Positions 10,368 through 22,704 of a stretch of DNA of 64,000 bases are shown here, one piece after another; position 1 is the stretch's first letter; every line of letters starts with the position of its first letter. The stretch is from NCBI GenBank assembly GCA_025603075.1, contig MU626290.1:1-64000 (forward strand), in the 5' to 3' direction. The stretch is from Neoconidiobolus thromboides FSU 785 (lineage: Eukaryota; Entomophthoromycota; Entomophthoromycetes; Entomophthorales; Neoconidiobolaceae). The position numbers and the translations under genes were made by a program. The notes beneath the pieces are model-generated. The model made no database searches, was not told where the DNA came from, and saw nothing but the letters and a program-made list of their open reading frames with translations.

Positions 10368-12038
10368 TTATAATTTACTCGAAATATTCCTAAATAGATA
10401 GGGATACTGTTGATGTTCAAAATATTCTTTAAAATAGATATCATCTTTGTTACCAGATATTGGGATGGTTCCATTTTTTAAGTAAATTCGGTTGTTTTCT
10501 TCAATATATTTCAAAATGTAGTTATAATTTATCATTATTCCAAACGATTCATTTAACCCTTTTTCTAAATAAAAATTAAATAAAATATATATTGATTAAA
10601 AAATGAGATACCTGATGTATTAGCCAACCAGTTAATACGATGAACACATGCCCCGTTTCTAAGATGAAAATTAGCTACTTTCCCTACAGCATGAATTCCT
10701 CGTTTGCTTTGTAAGATATAGTTAAGTGCCAACCTCATCAAAATAGGCTCTAATAAATCAACCCTTTCCGGATATCTTACCCATTCATGGGTACTAACAA
10801 GCGTATTTAATACCTGATAGGCATCTCCATTAGAGGAATAGTTTTTCAGGTTTTTTATTTCATTAGGAAGTAATGAATTTTTCTCTGCTAAATTACGAAT
10901 GACCCAAGTCCTAAAACTTGGCAGTGGAGAAAGGGTACAGAAATTTTTCAACATTGGAAACTCAACCTTTAATTCTTTAACTACCCTTTTAATAAGGAAA
11001 GAACCTAAATCAACTCCCGATAATCCTAATTTTAAATATCATCTATTATGAAGTAAACTTGTATTATATAAAATACCTATCTGTGAATTAATAGAATAAA
11101 AGATTGCTGATTCTATATTTTCAGGAGAAGGGTCTTCATATGGCTTATCATTTAAGATACTTTGTACATTATTACTTATCTCTTTTACCAATGCCACTTG
11201 AATATATACTAATGGATCATTAGCCATGGCCTTATGAAAAAACCCAAAACAGCGTCTACCTGGACCCACTCTCCTAAAAATAGGGAATAATTTAAAAAAA
11301 TGAAGATTATTAGTTGTTTTAAGCTATGATTTAAGCTTACTGTTTAAGGTCATTCCAGTCAGTAAAGGGGTGAACTCTTTCATAAGATATAACTTTTTCT
11401 AAAGTGGAGGCGGAAGAATTCCAAGATATTCTCTCCAAATTTAAAAAGTTTAATAAATTGGATTGTAATTTCAGCTTTAACTCTTGATTAAAATGAACTA
11501 AATTTTGATCCTTTTCTAACTTTAAGAATTCAATAACATCTTCCCTCATATCAATCAAAAATCTCAGCCCATTAGGTAGCTGAAGCACATGGTCAAAAAA
11601 TTGGTTATATTTAGGGGTAAGGTCCTGCCTTAAAATCTGCTGCCTTTTTCTTAACTCATTACTATCTAAATCAAGCTTAATATACTCTCTAATATCATTT
11701 AATAAAGTTTGATTATCGATATCAAAGTCTTGAATGAGTAACTGGATAAATTTCTTTTTTTCAGTCGTTTTCATTAGTTTATATAATTTACAACTCTCTT
11801 TTGTATAAAAACCAGGTAACAAGTCGCCCTCCTTTGGTTGCATTGACTTGTTTAATAGGTTATAAATATACAACGGATCCACCTTCATTAGATTAATTAG
11901 CTCTTTAGTATTATAAACTACCGTTCCAGATTCAAATTGTTCACTATTTAAGTCTTTCCAATACTGGTTGATCTGATTATCGCTTAATAAAGTGGCACTT
12001 TGCTTGTCTAATATTGGATCCCTCTTATGACTTGACAT
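10368..12038 (-). CDS. Malonyl-CoA decarboxylase with peroxisomal targeting signal
   Basis: Converts malonyl-CoA to acetyl-CoA and CO2. Exons on the minus strand are 12038-11341, 11273-11077, 11025-10612 and 10564-10368, giving 501 aa (animal enzyme ~490). The N-terminal helical domain includes LPNGLRFLIDMREDV. The catalytic GNAT-like domain follows with YERVHPFTDWNDLKQ, GPGRRCFGFFHKA, ISYVQVALVK-like VYIQVALVKEI, GLSGVDLGSFLIKRVVKEL, FCTLSPLPSFRTW and NFHLRNGACVHRINWLA. The last exon ends in -SKL, a canonical PTS1, pointing to peroxisomes; there is no obvious mitochondrial presequence (MSSHKRDPILDK). The intron at 11024+ is set by restoring SQIGLSGVDLG. Malonyl-CoA decarboxylase is not universal in fungi. 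Confidence 0.93.
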
Positions 12039-12784
12039 TCTAAATTTCTTTTATAATTCAATTTTTACAATTTATAGCTATGCTGTGCGTTTACCTTCAA
12101 TTGAACTATACTGCTTATCTTGGAATTAAGTTTAAATAAACTTGACCTCATTTGAAACTCTTATTAAAATTTATTCTTAAGTTAAAGTTGCCACCTTTTT
12201 GAATTAAATAAATACGTCAATTTATTTCGAACTTATTAGTTTAACATAGAAGCGTATCTAAATTGATTGGGTGAAAGGAAATAAAATTCTATTAAACTTT
12301 TAGTATAACATAAGTCTACAATAAATATGTCAAAAGCTAACTTTAACTACTTTCAAAAAATCAATGTCCTTATATCGTTACTAGTCTATAAGTAATATAA
12401 TCTCAAATTCATTTTTTATATCAAAATCCTTTTATAATACTATTAAGACAAAGTTTAGTCATAATAAAAGTGATCAGATTTACAACCTAATTCTATAACT
12501 TTACATAAAAAAATAACTTAGTTTTATTACAAAGAACTATAAATTAAACATCTAAATGCAACTTAATAGATATGTAACTAACCAGCATGGACTAATATTC
12601 AATTTATTGTTGATATTTAATAATAATTTTTATTACTTGTTTTAACTTAATTTATAAAAGTAATTATTATTAACAAAGTTACCGTTTTTAAGTGATGCAT
12701 TTTGTTGTATTATTATAATATCAATCAATTATTTAAACAATCGTTTTTTATAGAAAAAAATATAAAGCTGCTGCTTTTGCTTAA
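12039..12784. other. Intergenic, no supported gene
   Basis: AT-rich sequence upstream of the decarboxylase gene. No promoter element is distinct enough to call. Confidence 0.5.
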
Positions 12785-12889
12785 CTATATGGGAGTGTCT
12801 TTTTTGACTTCATTATTTTTTGTATTTTCTAAGTGCTATTTAAGTGGAAAATTTGTAAGATTCTTAAATACAAAACCACATCCCCATAT
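12785..12889 (+). mobile_element. MITE-like element, copy 6 (forward)
   Basis: Ends TATATGGGAGTGT ... ACATCCCCATA, core CTATTTAAGTGGAAAATTTGT. It creates most of a spurious 66-codon ORF (12702-12902). Confidence 0.85.
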
Positions 12890-13205
12890 CATGACTTTTT
12901 AATTCCCGATCTAAACTAAACCCGATTAATATAGAAATTTACTACATATAATATCAAAGCTTATTTATTTCCTAGCTTAGATTTATAATTTTCAAGGTTA
13001 GGAACTATGAATTACTGTTAACTTTATCACCTACCTGATAATAATATTCTATTTTAAACAAAACAATATTTAGTCAAACTACGCAACCAATCAATTATTC
13101 AATTAGAAAACTTTATAATTACCCCCTTTTGTCAAAAAATCGCAGCAAAATGTAGATAAAATTGATTTTAAGCTAAACTTTGTTTTTAATAAGGAACATT
13201 GAACA

Positions 13206-15039
13206 ATGGAAGATCCCAACAAAAATAGTTATGCTAAGGATATTGAGTCTCAAGAATCTAGGCGCTCTGGAACTTCAATAACGCCAATTAAAAGTCCGGC
13301 GATAAAAATTACAAGGAAATCCGAAATTATGGAAACTTCAATTATTTTTAGTCCTGAGCTAAAGACCAATAACAACTTAACTGGTCTTAATTCTCAACTA
13401 CTCAAGAACGAAGAGCCCAGTAGCTCCAGTCCTGATGTAGGTATACATGAAGAGGATGTATTGGAAGCCTTATCAGAAATCGCGGATATGGAAACTATCC
13501 TTGAAAAAGCAGTTAAAGGAGAAATACCACCTGATGAGTTAGAAAAAATACATTCTCGTGTTTATAATTTGATTGAACAAAAAAGCTTTAGGAAAAGTTT
13601 TCATGAACAATGGTCAACTGGAGATATTAGAATTGACGCAATTGAAGATAAGTCCGCTGATGCTGTAAGTAATGAATTCCTTGCTGGTATGGAAGATGAA
13701 ATTAGAATAATCGACAATCCAGTTGACAAATTAAGGGCAGTCGATAATCCAGATAGTGAATCAAATAAAATTGATAATTTTGATGACCGGATAGAAGGAA
13801 CTGAAAAGCCAGAAACCGAGATGGCATCAAATAGTAGTATAGATAATGAAGAGTTATCAAGTAATAACCAAGGAAATGAAATAGGAGAAATTGGTAATCA
13901 AGAGATTCAAGAAGCGACAGTGAGTGTTCCAAATAAGGAAAGTGAAACTAACAATAACCAAAAAAATGAAAAAGAGGTAATTACTAATCAAGAAATTGAA
14001 AAAGTAACGATCAATGAGCCAGAAACCGAAGTCAAAGTTGAAGTCGTTGAAGGATCGATTAATAAAGTAAAGAGAAGGAAACGGTTTAATCATGAAGGTG
14101 GTGAGATAATTAATTGGCATAACGAAGTTGAAAGCACCGTTGAAACAGATGAGACTCGAAACAATAAGGTTGTAAATGAAGCAATTACGGATAATGGAAT
14201 TGAAAATAATGAAGTAGATAAAATTATAGCTGAACTAGCTTCATCTCAAATAAGTATGGCTAATGCTAGCAATTGTAGTATTAATAGCGATTCAGCATTT
14301 GAAGATGAAGAGAACAGTAAGTTTATCTTAAGAGTTTAAAAAAACAAAAATTTAATATTTTTAAGATCAACCTCGTTATTATTTTAGAAATAGAAATAAA
14401 GGCAGTAATGCACAAATTAAAATTGAACTGGCGGATGAAAAGGGTTCAAGTCATGAAGAATTTTACCCGGATACTGACTCAGTACCTGAAAAGTCTTCAA
14501 CTACCGAAACTTCCTCTGTTGTTATTTCCGGTTCTCATAATGAAGCCCATAATAGTAAAAAAATTAATCAAGAAGCACCTGAAGTGAATAAAGGGAATGG
14601 GTATTGGACAAATCAAGAAATTCAATATTTGAAAAATTGGATTAAACAACATGGGTTGAAATTTGATAAAATATTAGCCAAATATAATATGAACGATCAA
14701 CAGCATTCTATATTAAGTGGAAGAAATCGAGTATCCATAGCAAAAAAAGTAAAAGATTTAAGAAGGGATGGAGAGATCAAAAAACAAGGTAAAATAAGAT
14801 ATTCTCGCACTCCATGGAAAGAAGAAGAAACAAATGCTCTAGAAGAGGGTATTAAAATTTATGGTAAAGAATGGAAAAAAATTATTGAAGATGATAAGTC
14901 AAAGGGAAACAAATCTGTACTTTTTAAAAGAGATAATATTGCTCTTAAAGATAAAGCCAAAAATGAATATAATAGACGATTAAAGGAAAAACAACCTTTA
15001 GGAGTATATGCTATTATGAAGAAGAGGAAGAGAAAGTGA
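13206..15039 (+). CDS. Telobox/Myb-type DNA-binding protein with long acidic N-terminus
   Basis: Two exons (13206-14316, 14366-15039), 594 aa. The first ~440 residues are acidic, Asn/Glu-rich and probably disordered, with a short positively charged patch KVKRRKRF that could be a nuclear signal. The C-terminal ~150 residues hold two SANT/Myb-like segments: GYWTNQEIQYLKNWIKQHG, and RTPWKEEETNALEEGIKIYGKEWKKI. The second ends in ALKDKAKNE, a match to the telobox motif (consensus xDLKDKxRN) of TTAGGG-binding proteins such as Tbf1, Taz1 and TRF. Two basic tails (LRRDGEIKKQGK, MKKRKRK) fit DNA binding. The acceptor at 14365 is chosen because the next AG (14388) would put a stop in frame. A role at telomeres or as a subtelomeric transcription regulator is inferred from the telobox only. 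Confidence 0.75.
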
Positions 15040-15536
15040 GAAGATGTTGGATGGTGGATCCAAGTTATTTTTGTCAGTAAAATTTTTTTATTTAATTTTA
15101 TAATTTTTTTTGTTCAATTTATTTTGAAGTTCAATCTTAATTTACTCTAATGGTTTATTGATTTATTCCTTTTTAATATTTAATATTGTTAGATGATATT
15201 TTATATTGAAATATACGTTAATATATGATATCTTTAACTTACTACTCTAGTTTAAATTCATAAAGTTTAATCAAGAATAAAAACTATTGTAACATATTAT
15301 ACCTCCACAGTACTTCAACATCTCATTGTAAAGACTATTATTGACATTATATTAAAAAATAAAATTTATCAATCATCATAACTTCACCAAAGTAAATATT
15401 CGTCTATATTAAAAAATGCATTTATTTAACAAGTACATTCTATTTTTATACATTTGATTCTCTACTCTTACTTTACTTTTAGGCAACTCCATTATAAAAA
15501 TAGGGTGATTAAAAAAGCCTAATACGAGCGACCATA
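15040..15536. other. Intergenic between telobox gene and tRNA-Gly
   Basis: Nothing recognisable. A run of six A at 15511-15516 lies about 20 nt past the end of the minus-strand tRNA and would read as a T6 Pol III terminator. Confidence 0.5.
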
Positions 15537-15607
15537 TGCAATGTCCGGGAATCGAACCCGGGGCTGCCGCGTGGCAGGCGGCAATTTTACCACTAAACCA
15601 ACATTGC
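15537..15607 (-). tRNA. tRNA-Gly (GCC)
   Basis: 71 nt, intronless. The acceptor arm GCAATGT pairs with ACATTGC. The A box is TGGTTTAGTGG, the anticodon loop CTGCCAC has anticodon GCC, and the T arm CCGGG-TTCGATT-CCCGG carries the B box GGTTCGATTCC. The discriminator base is A. It is identical to the plus-strand copy at 23695-23765. Confidence 0.98.
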
Positions 15608-16317
15608 TGATATACTACAACCATATAGTTAATTTTATCTTTATTATATATTTTTACGAAAAGTTTAAAACGGCAGTGGATGCATTACAGCTAGATTATT
15701 TGTAAAACGAGTTAGTATTTATTCTCTATTCAATAAATAAATGCTGCTGTCACTAAACTAGCAATGTAGATTGAAATTTTTGGTAAAAATGGCTGTTGTT
15801 TATGCAAGTACAGATATGATTTGAATAATATAGAGTTTTAATAAGTACTAATGTAACCCTAGATTTTAAAGTAGAACTTTAATTGCTAATTTTGAATATT
15901 AGAGTGCACCTTTTAACCAAAAATTGTATATTAATGGCATTTCATACCGAACACAGAAGGTTATTCTAATAATTAAGATTCAGAATAGTTGAACGTTAGT
16001 TCCAAGTTACATTTTAATTGGAGAACAATGATAAAAATCTAATTATTTGGACATTCTAATTTAAAATTTCTATAGATTTTTTGAATGGAAATTAGGTTTT
16101 ATACCACATTGTACTGAATTTTTACCCTAGCTTTTCTGTGCTGAATTTTTGGTTTTCTGAGTTTGAAGATGACTGACTACTCCAGATTTGTTAAATATGA
16201 TGACTGTAAAGTAATTTGGTTGTTTTTCTGGTAAATGCAATAGTGATGGTAGCTTAAATTTAATACTTTAAAGATAATGTATAAACAAGCCAGTTAAAAT
16301 ATATATTAAAATGTATA

Positions 16318-16416
16318 TATATAAAGATGTTTTTTTGGTCCCATCATTTTCTATCTTTTAAGCGCTATTTGAATGAAAAGACTGTTAGTAAAATTCTTAA
16401 AAAAAAATTCCTATGA
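16318..16416 (+). mobile_element. MITE-like element, copy 7 (forward, degraded ends)
   Basis: The core CTATTTGAATGAAAAGACTGTTAG with AAAATTCTT is retained, but the terminal GGGG/CCCC blocks have decayed (AAAGATGT ... TTCCTATG). Confidence 0.65.
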
Positions 16417-16559
16417 ACAAAAATTGATAAAAATGTCAAATAACATATAAGTAATACTATGTAAAAAAATAAAAACAAATACTGTTTTTAATGTAACTTT
16501 TATTACTTTTTAAATTAGCTCATCTAGCCCAATTTTATTAATTGATACCTATTAACAAT

Positions 16560-16650
16560 TGAAAATGTCTCTTTTTAAGAAATTTACTAATATTTCTTCT
16601 ACTCAATAGTACTTAAAAGATGGAAAAATAAAACTAAAGACACCCCCTAA
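16560..16650 (-). mobile_element. MITE-like element, copy 8 (reverse, degraded)
   Basis: Reversed core CTACTCAATAGTACTTAAAAG and a 3' end ACACCCCCT. The other end is worn and the copy is slightly shortened. Confidence 0.6.
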
Positions 16651-16789
16651 TTAATAAATTACAATATAAAAGATAAATCATTAGTTTTAACTCAAGTTCG
16701 GAAGCAATTTTTCAGTAAACCTGGAAGGATCAAATCTTTAACTCAGAAAATCAAAAAATTCGGAATAGAAAACTTAGGATAAAAATCCT

Positions 16790-16832
16790 GTATCTTGTAT
16801 CTCTTGTATCTCTTGTATCTCTTGTATCTTGT
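16790..16832 (+). repeat. Short tandem repeat, 9-bp unit
   Basis: About four tandem copies of the 9-mer CTCTTGTAT, bounded by partial copies. Confidence 0.85.
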
Positions 16833-17541
16833 TAATAATCGTTTTCTAAATTTCAATCGTGATGAAATACTCGTCACAATTTTATTTTTCGATTTAGCTA
16901 TGATAACGTCTGATTTAGCTCATTTAACAATAAGCTTTTAGTTAAAGTGAGAGTGAGCTTGTTTTTTAAAAATAATTTTGATCCAATTAAACCTTTTTAA
17001 AATCTGTTTAATATTGAAAAAGTTAAAAAATAATGGAATTCCTCTTCTTTATTTGACAACGTACGATATAATTATTGAATTTTTCGATTTCTAATAGCGA
17101 AAATCCTGTGAGTTCTAAAATTCATATTCATCCTCAATTGAATTGGAACTAAACATTAATCAACTTTGAATTATTGATATTCTATTTTTATTTGTACTTT
17201 ATTTATTTATAACAAAAAATAATATTAATATTATAATAGATTTTAATTTAATTTTAATATAAGAGATAAGCTATTGATACTACTTTTTAATTTCATTAAT
17301 CAAGCTTCAAGTGTTTATTTGATTGGCTACTGTTGATTAAAGTGTGATAAAAAAAGCATTTTAAAGTATGAATTACTAAATAAGTACTAATCTCACCTAA
17401 TTTCGATCAACCAGAAAGTAAATTGAATTTAAATAAAGTAAAGATTTATTAAAAAATAAGATAAAGTTAAAACTTAAGGATTAAAAAGGTATAAAAATGA
17501 AATAGAATACTTTAAATTGTATTCTTTTTTTAAAAATAATA
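16833..17541. other. Intergenic upstream of the hydrolase pair
   Basis: Very AT-rich with no supported gene or RNA. Confidence 0.5.
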
Positions 17542-19001
17542 ATGATAAAAGCAAACGCTAATACAATATTAAAGTCCACTTTATTAGCTCATCTCATTAT
17601 TTTCCCAGTAAAATATTTTACATTAATATTATTTATCATAATTGTATACCGTCAATATATTTACAACTTTCAGGTTTATCCGTTGGACTTACTTTTACAA
17701 TCATGGCTTGTAATTGAGATTGGGTTCATTTATTATATTTATAATTTATATCAAAAATTAAATTTAAAAACAATCGGTAATGATTTAACATTTGAAAAAA
17801 GAAAATTATTAGTAGATAAGATTAAGAATGTAATGAGGAATCCTCATTCTATATTTTCAACTTGGTTCCTCCCAAAGTCAAATAAAATTTTACCATTAGA
17901 ATTGACTAAGGGTTGGTTATGTTGGGCTTTATTTTATAAAAAGCTAGAACAATTAACGGAAAGGGAAGTAGAAGAGTTTGAATATATTATTAATTTGTTC
18001 AAAGAAGAAAGGAAAGAAGATAAAACACAAGAAGTAATTAAAGATATTAAATGTATGAGTTTAAATTTAGATGATGTTGAATATGAACATAAACCATTGA
18101 TTAGTTATTTGGTAAGTTTAATAATAATAATTATATATTTAAATATATACTAATAGTACTATTATAATTATTATAATTATTATATTAATATAATTAGATA
18201 ATTTATATAATACAATCAATAGGTAGTATATTATTGAAATTAATTGGATTTCGTGAGGAATATTGTTCAACAAGTAATTTAAAAATATGGCTACTTGAAC
18301 CTAAATCGTATTATACAAAAAGTAAAGAAAAACCCATAGTATTTATTCACGGTGTTGGTATTGGATTAATCATGTATCTACGTTTTATCATAAAAATAAG
18401 ACTAAGTTATCCAGATCGAAGAGTAATATTAGTAGAAGTGCCTTATGTTAGTTTAACAATGACAAATCAAATTGGTACACGTGATAACACTATTCATTAT
18501 TTTGATATATTATTTCATCGTTATAATATACTTGATTGTCAACTAATTGGACATTCTTATGGTACAATAATAGCCTCTTGGTTAATACAAGATCGACCAC
18601 ATTATGTAAATCAAGTACAATTAATTGATCCAGTTTGTTTTCTAATGTGGGAATCAGATTTAATATATAACTTCTTATATAAACCAAGGGATGATCTCAT
18701 TTCTACTCTAGCTTATTATTTTTTATCTAAAGATTTATTTATGGCCAATGTTTTTTATCGTCATTTTAATTGGTATGAAAATTTATTATTTTTACAAGAT
18801 TTGAATAACATTCCTTGTAATGTTTATTTAAGTGAAAAAGATTGGATTATATCAGCAAATAAAATTCATAGTTACATTGAGGAATTCAATCATAATAGAG
18901 AAAATATTAAAGTTCATATAATGAAAGAATTCACTCATGGTCAATATCTGCTATGTGATAAAAGTATGGAATTCATTATGAGAGGTCTTGAAGTTGTATG
19001 A
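17542..19001 (+). CDS. Membrane-anchored alpha/beta hydrolase A
   Basis: Two exons (17542-18111, 18198-19001), 457 aa. The N-terminal half contains hydrophobic segments at about residues 15-37 and 47-68 and again around the exon join (~188-205), so the protein is membrane-bound. The C-terminal half is an alpha/beta-hydrolase fold: an oxyanion loop FIHGVGIG, the nucleophile elbow GHSYG, an acid region SEKDW, and a catalytic His in EFTHGQY. The acceptor at 18197 keeps the frame (IIYIIQSIGSILLK) and aligns with the tandem paralogue at 19364; the later AG at 18222 would not. Substrate unknown; lipid or ester hydrolysis is the family expectation. The strong KPL(I/V) and IDPVCFxxWESD motifs are shared with the neighbour. 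Confidence 0.8.
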
Positions 19002-19363
19002 GTTTGGATTTTATTTGATTATTATTAATAAAAAATTATTTGGTTTTTATTTAGTTTTATATATTTAGTAAATTTTTATTAATTTGTTTTTCAATCTATT
19101 TTTTAAATTAAAACTTGATAACTTAATTTTAATGAAATAAAATGAAATTATTACAAAACAAGTTAAAATTAATATTAGTATTTAATAATGAAATTAAATT
19201 ATTGAAGATCAAATGTGAATTTTAATATTAAAAACAATATAATAATAATAATAGTAAATTTATTAATTTATTTATTGATTTATTTATTCATTTGTTTATT
19301 CATTTATTTATTCATTCGTTTATTTAGTATCCTTATTCTATATTGAATAATAGATTCAAAGAG

Positions 19364-20875
19364 ATGCAATTCCTTGAAGATAACATTTTATTAATAGAAA
19401 AATACGTTCAATTAATATATATTAAACTCCTTCAATTACCTAATAATAAGATAGTAAAATTATTAACATTTATCGATTTCCTTGTGATACCAATCTTAAA
19501 ACATTATACTCTTATTTATATCCTCAGTTTCTTATTACTTTTATATAATGGTATCAATCATATTTTAAGCTTAGTATTATTTTTATATATATTATTGGAA
19601 CTTAGTTTTAATCTATATTTGAGATATACCTTTTATAAACAATCTTCACAAAAACAGTCTTATTTATTAACAATCAAAGACAAACAACGAATGACTCAAA
19701 TCTTTTCTCAAACTGATAGTGCTCAACTTATCAATTCATGGTATAATTTAACTGAAGAAAATATTAAAGTATCTGCTTATTTTAAATTGAAATTTTTAGC
19801 TTGGTATATTTTTAATTGCAATATCAAACAATTAAATAAAGAAGAAAAAGAGTGTGTTATTCAATATTATAAAATAATAATGAAACAACATCAATTAACA
19901 AGTTATCAAAAAGTTTTACCTAAATATTGGAACCGAAATGAACCTTTAAATGTATATTTTAAACCTTTGATATTTTATATAGTAATTTATTAGTCTTTTT
20001 TTATACAGATTAAGTATTTATGTTCTATTTTTTTAGTGTAGTTATACATTTAAATCTTTCGCTATATTAAGTTTATTATGTGTTGGCTATCAATGTCATG
20101 AATTAAATGGAAACACTTATTATTATTATGAACCTGAGAACTATGAAAAGACAATAATATTTATACATGGAATTGGTAACAAATAATATATTTATTTCTA
20201 TTTCATTTTATTTTATTTCTATTTTTATAATTAGGTTTAGGTCCCAGTTTATATTTTAAAAAATTAATTCATTTACGTCAAAAATATATTAATTGTAAAA
20301 TAATTATATTGAAATTAAATTATATTGCACTATCGCCTACATTTAATGTAGAACCTATGGACTCTTTATTAAATTTCATTGATTCATTATATATCTTTCA
20401 CAATCTAGGAACTGCCATTTATTTAGCTCATTCTTTTGGTAGCTTAATTGTAAGTTGGATTATTAAACAACGTCCTCAATATATAAAGAAAGTGATATTA
20501 ATTGATCCTGTATGTTTTCAACTTTGGGAATCAGATGTTGTGACAAATTTTTTTTCTTCATCGACATCTAATTGTGTTCATTTATTTATTCGATGGTTTT
20601 TAGCTAATGATCCCTATCTAAAATTTAATTTACAATTTAAATTTCCTTTTTATTCCTGTTTATTGTTACCGGAGGATTTGAGGGGAATTGAATTTCATAT
20701 TATTATTGCTGATTTAGATTTTTTGATTAATGCTAAGAAATTAGCCAATTATCTTAAAATTCAAAAACAAACCTACAATTTATCAAATTTGAGTTTATAT
20801 TATTTAAATAATACTACTCATGGTTCTTATTTATTTAATCAATCTCAATTAAATCATATCTTTTCTTTATTTTAA
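19364..20875 (+). CDS. Membrane-anchored alpha/beta hydrolase B (tandem paralogue)
   Basis: Three exons (19364-19981, 20037-20175, 20235-20875), 465 aa. It has the same architecture as its upstream neighbour: hydrophobic N-terminal half (strong segment LIYILSFLLLLYNG), then FIHGIGLGPS, a nucleophile elbow AHSFGS, IDPVCFQLWESD, and a late His in TTHGSY. The first Gly of the usual GxSxG elbow is Ala here, while paralogue A keeps GHSYG, so substrate or activity may have shifted. ATG 19364 is taken as the start; the TTG at 19343 in the same frame is not needed. The two genes lie head-to-tail about 360 bp apart and clearly arose by tandem duplication. Confidence 0.78.
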
Positions 20876-21038
20876 AATAAGCATAAATAAAAATAAATAA
20901 AAACATAAGATATATTAATATTATATATATTCAAAACATAAAAAGAATATAAAAAAAAACAATCTGAAAATTTATATTGTGTATAAGTATTATAAAAAAT
21001 TCGGTCATAATATTAACTTAATAATGTTAATAAAGTAA

Positions 21039-22704
21039 TTAATGTTGTGCCCATTCAATTGTTTTGATATCAATACCTTCTTGAACCATTTCCCATAATG
21101 GAGACATTTCTCTTAGTCTATCCACATGACTAATTACTTTATCACATACAAAATCAATTTCTTCATCTGTAGTAAATCGTCCGATACCAAATCGAATTGA
21201 TGAATGAGCCATATCATCATCTGCACCAAGAGCACGAAGTACATAGGAAGGTTCTAAAGAAGCTGATGTACATGCGGATCCAGAACTAAGAGCAATATCT
21301 TTTAAAGCCATCAAAAGTGATTCTCCTTCAACATAAGCAAATGACAAATTAACACATCCTAATATGGTATATAAATAAAATTATGAATAAAGTATTAAAT
21401 ATTTGATTTACCTGGGTAATTTTGTTCACTATCACCATTACGTACTACATGAGTTACTTTTTCTGTAATTTTAGATACAAGTCGATCAGCAAGTTTTTTA
21501 ATACGTTGATGATCATACTATGTAAATATTAATATAAAAATCATTAATATATAAAAAATCAAAATCACCTCTCTTTCTTCTAAAGCCACTTTACAAGCTT
21601 CACCAAAACCTACTACCAATGGTGTAGGTAAAGTACCTGATCTCATACCACGCTCTTGACCACCTCCAGTTTGAATTGGCTCAATACGAACTCTTGGACG
21701 TCTACGAACATATAAAGCGCCAATACCTTTTGGGCCATACAATTTATGTCCAGAAATAGAAGCCAAATCAACATTCATTTCATTGACATTAATAGGTACT
21801 TTACCAACTGCTTGAGCAGCATCTGTATGAAAAAATACTTTATGTTTACGGCATATTTTTCCAATTTCTGCAATAGGTTGTAACACTCCAATTTCATTAT
21901 TTACCGTCATTATGGATACAATACTAGTATCTGGTCTAATACTTTCTTCTAATAATTTAAGATCAACTAATCCATTGCTTTGTACTGGTAAATATGTAAT
22001 TTCAAATCCTTCTTCTTGAAGTACTCGACATGAATCTAATACACATTTATGTTCCTATTTTAATATTTAATTTCATTATTCTAAAAATTTCAATCTCAAT
22101 TTCAATTTCTTACAGTTTGAGTAGTAATAATATGTTTCTTTTTAGCTTTATAAAATCTAGCAACACCTTTAATAGCAATATTATTTGATTCTGTAGCACC
22201 TGAAGTAAAAATAATTTCTTTTGGATCAGCACCAATTAATTTAGCAACATACTAAAAAAAAACTTTAATAAAGTTAAAATTGCTATATTCTTTATTTATT
22301 TTTACCTCTCTTGCCTTTTCTGTAGCTTTTTCACTTTCCCAACCATATTGATGAGTACGAGAATGAGCATTACCATAAAATTGAGTTAAATAAGGCAACA
22401 TAGCATCTAATACTCTTGGATCCATTGGGGTAGTAGCTTGTACATCCATATAAATTGGTCGACTTGATTCTTTAACTTTATTTACTTCAAAACCAGCTGG
22501 ATCTATAAATGTTAGTTTAAATTTTTAAATTATTACTTGATGAATTTTACCTTGAGTTAGATTATTTATACTCACTGGATCCACTTTTACTGCACTTTGG
22601 GCGGTAGCTAAGTTACGCTTTATTCCATTCGACAATTGATGTCCATATCTGAGGCTTTTATTGGACTTATTTAATAAATTTTTCAAGACTCGAGTGGTAT
22701 ACAT
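21039..22704 (-). CDS. NFS1: Cysteine desulfurase, mitochondrial (Nfs1/IscS)
   Basis: PLP enzyme that takes sulfur from cysteine for Fe-S cluster assembly in the mitochondrial matrix, and for tRNA thiolation. Minus-strand exons are 22704-22551, 22502-22306, 22251-22114, 22054-21569, 21517-21412 and 21358-21039, giving 466 aa. The Arg/Lys/Ser-rich N-terminus ([21 protein letters not shown]) looks like a mitochondrial presequence. The body reads [40 protein letters not shown], and [12 protein letters not shown] with the PLP Lys at about residue 267. [16 protein letters not shown] carries the active-site persulfide Cys at about residue 390, and the conserved C-terminus is IEWAQH. The donor at 21568 is GTGAT, less usual than the GTAAN at other introns here. 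The ATG at 22704 is used; an in-frame TTG lies 12 nt upstream. Confidence 0.96.

Noticed and set aside
12702-12902. 66-codon plus-strand ORF
   Set aside because: More than half of it is MITE-like copy 6; the apparent protein is transposon sequence.
15409-15624. 71-codon minus-strand ORF
   Set aside because: It overlaps tRNA-Gly over its full length; the amino acids come from tRNA sequence.
19261-19330. TTTATT-rich tract upstream of hydrolase B as a regulatory repeat
   Set aside because: Imperfect low-complexity AT sequence of a kind common in this genome.
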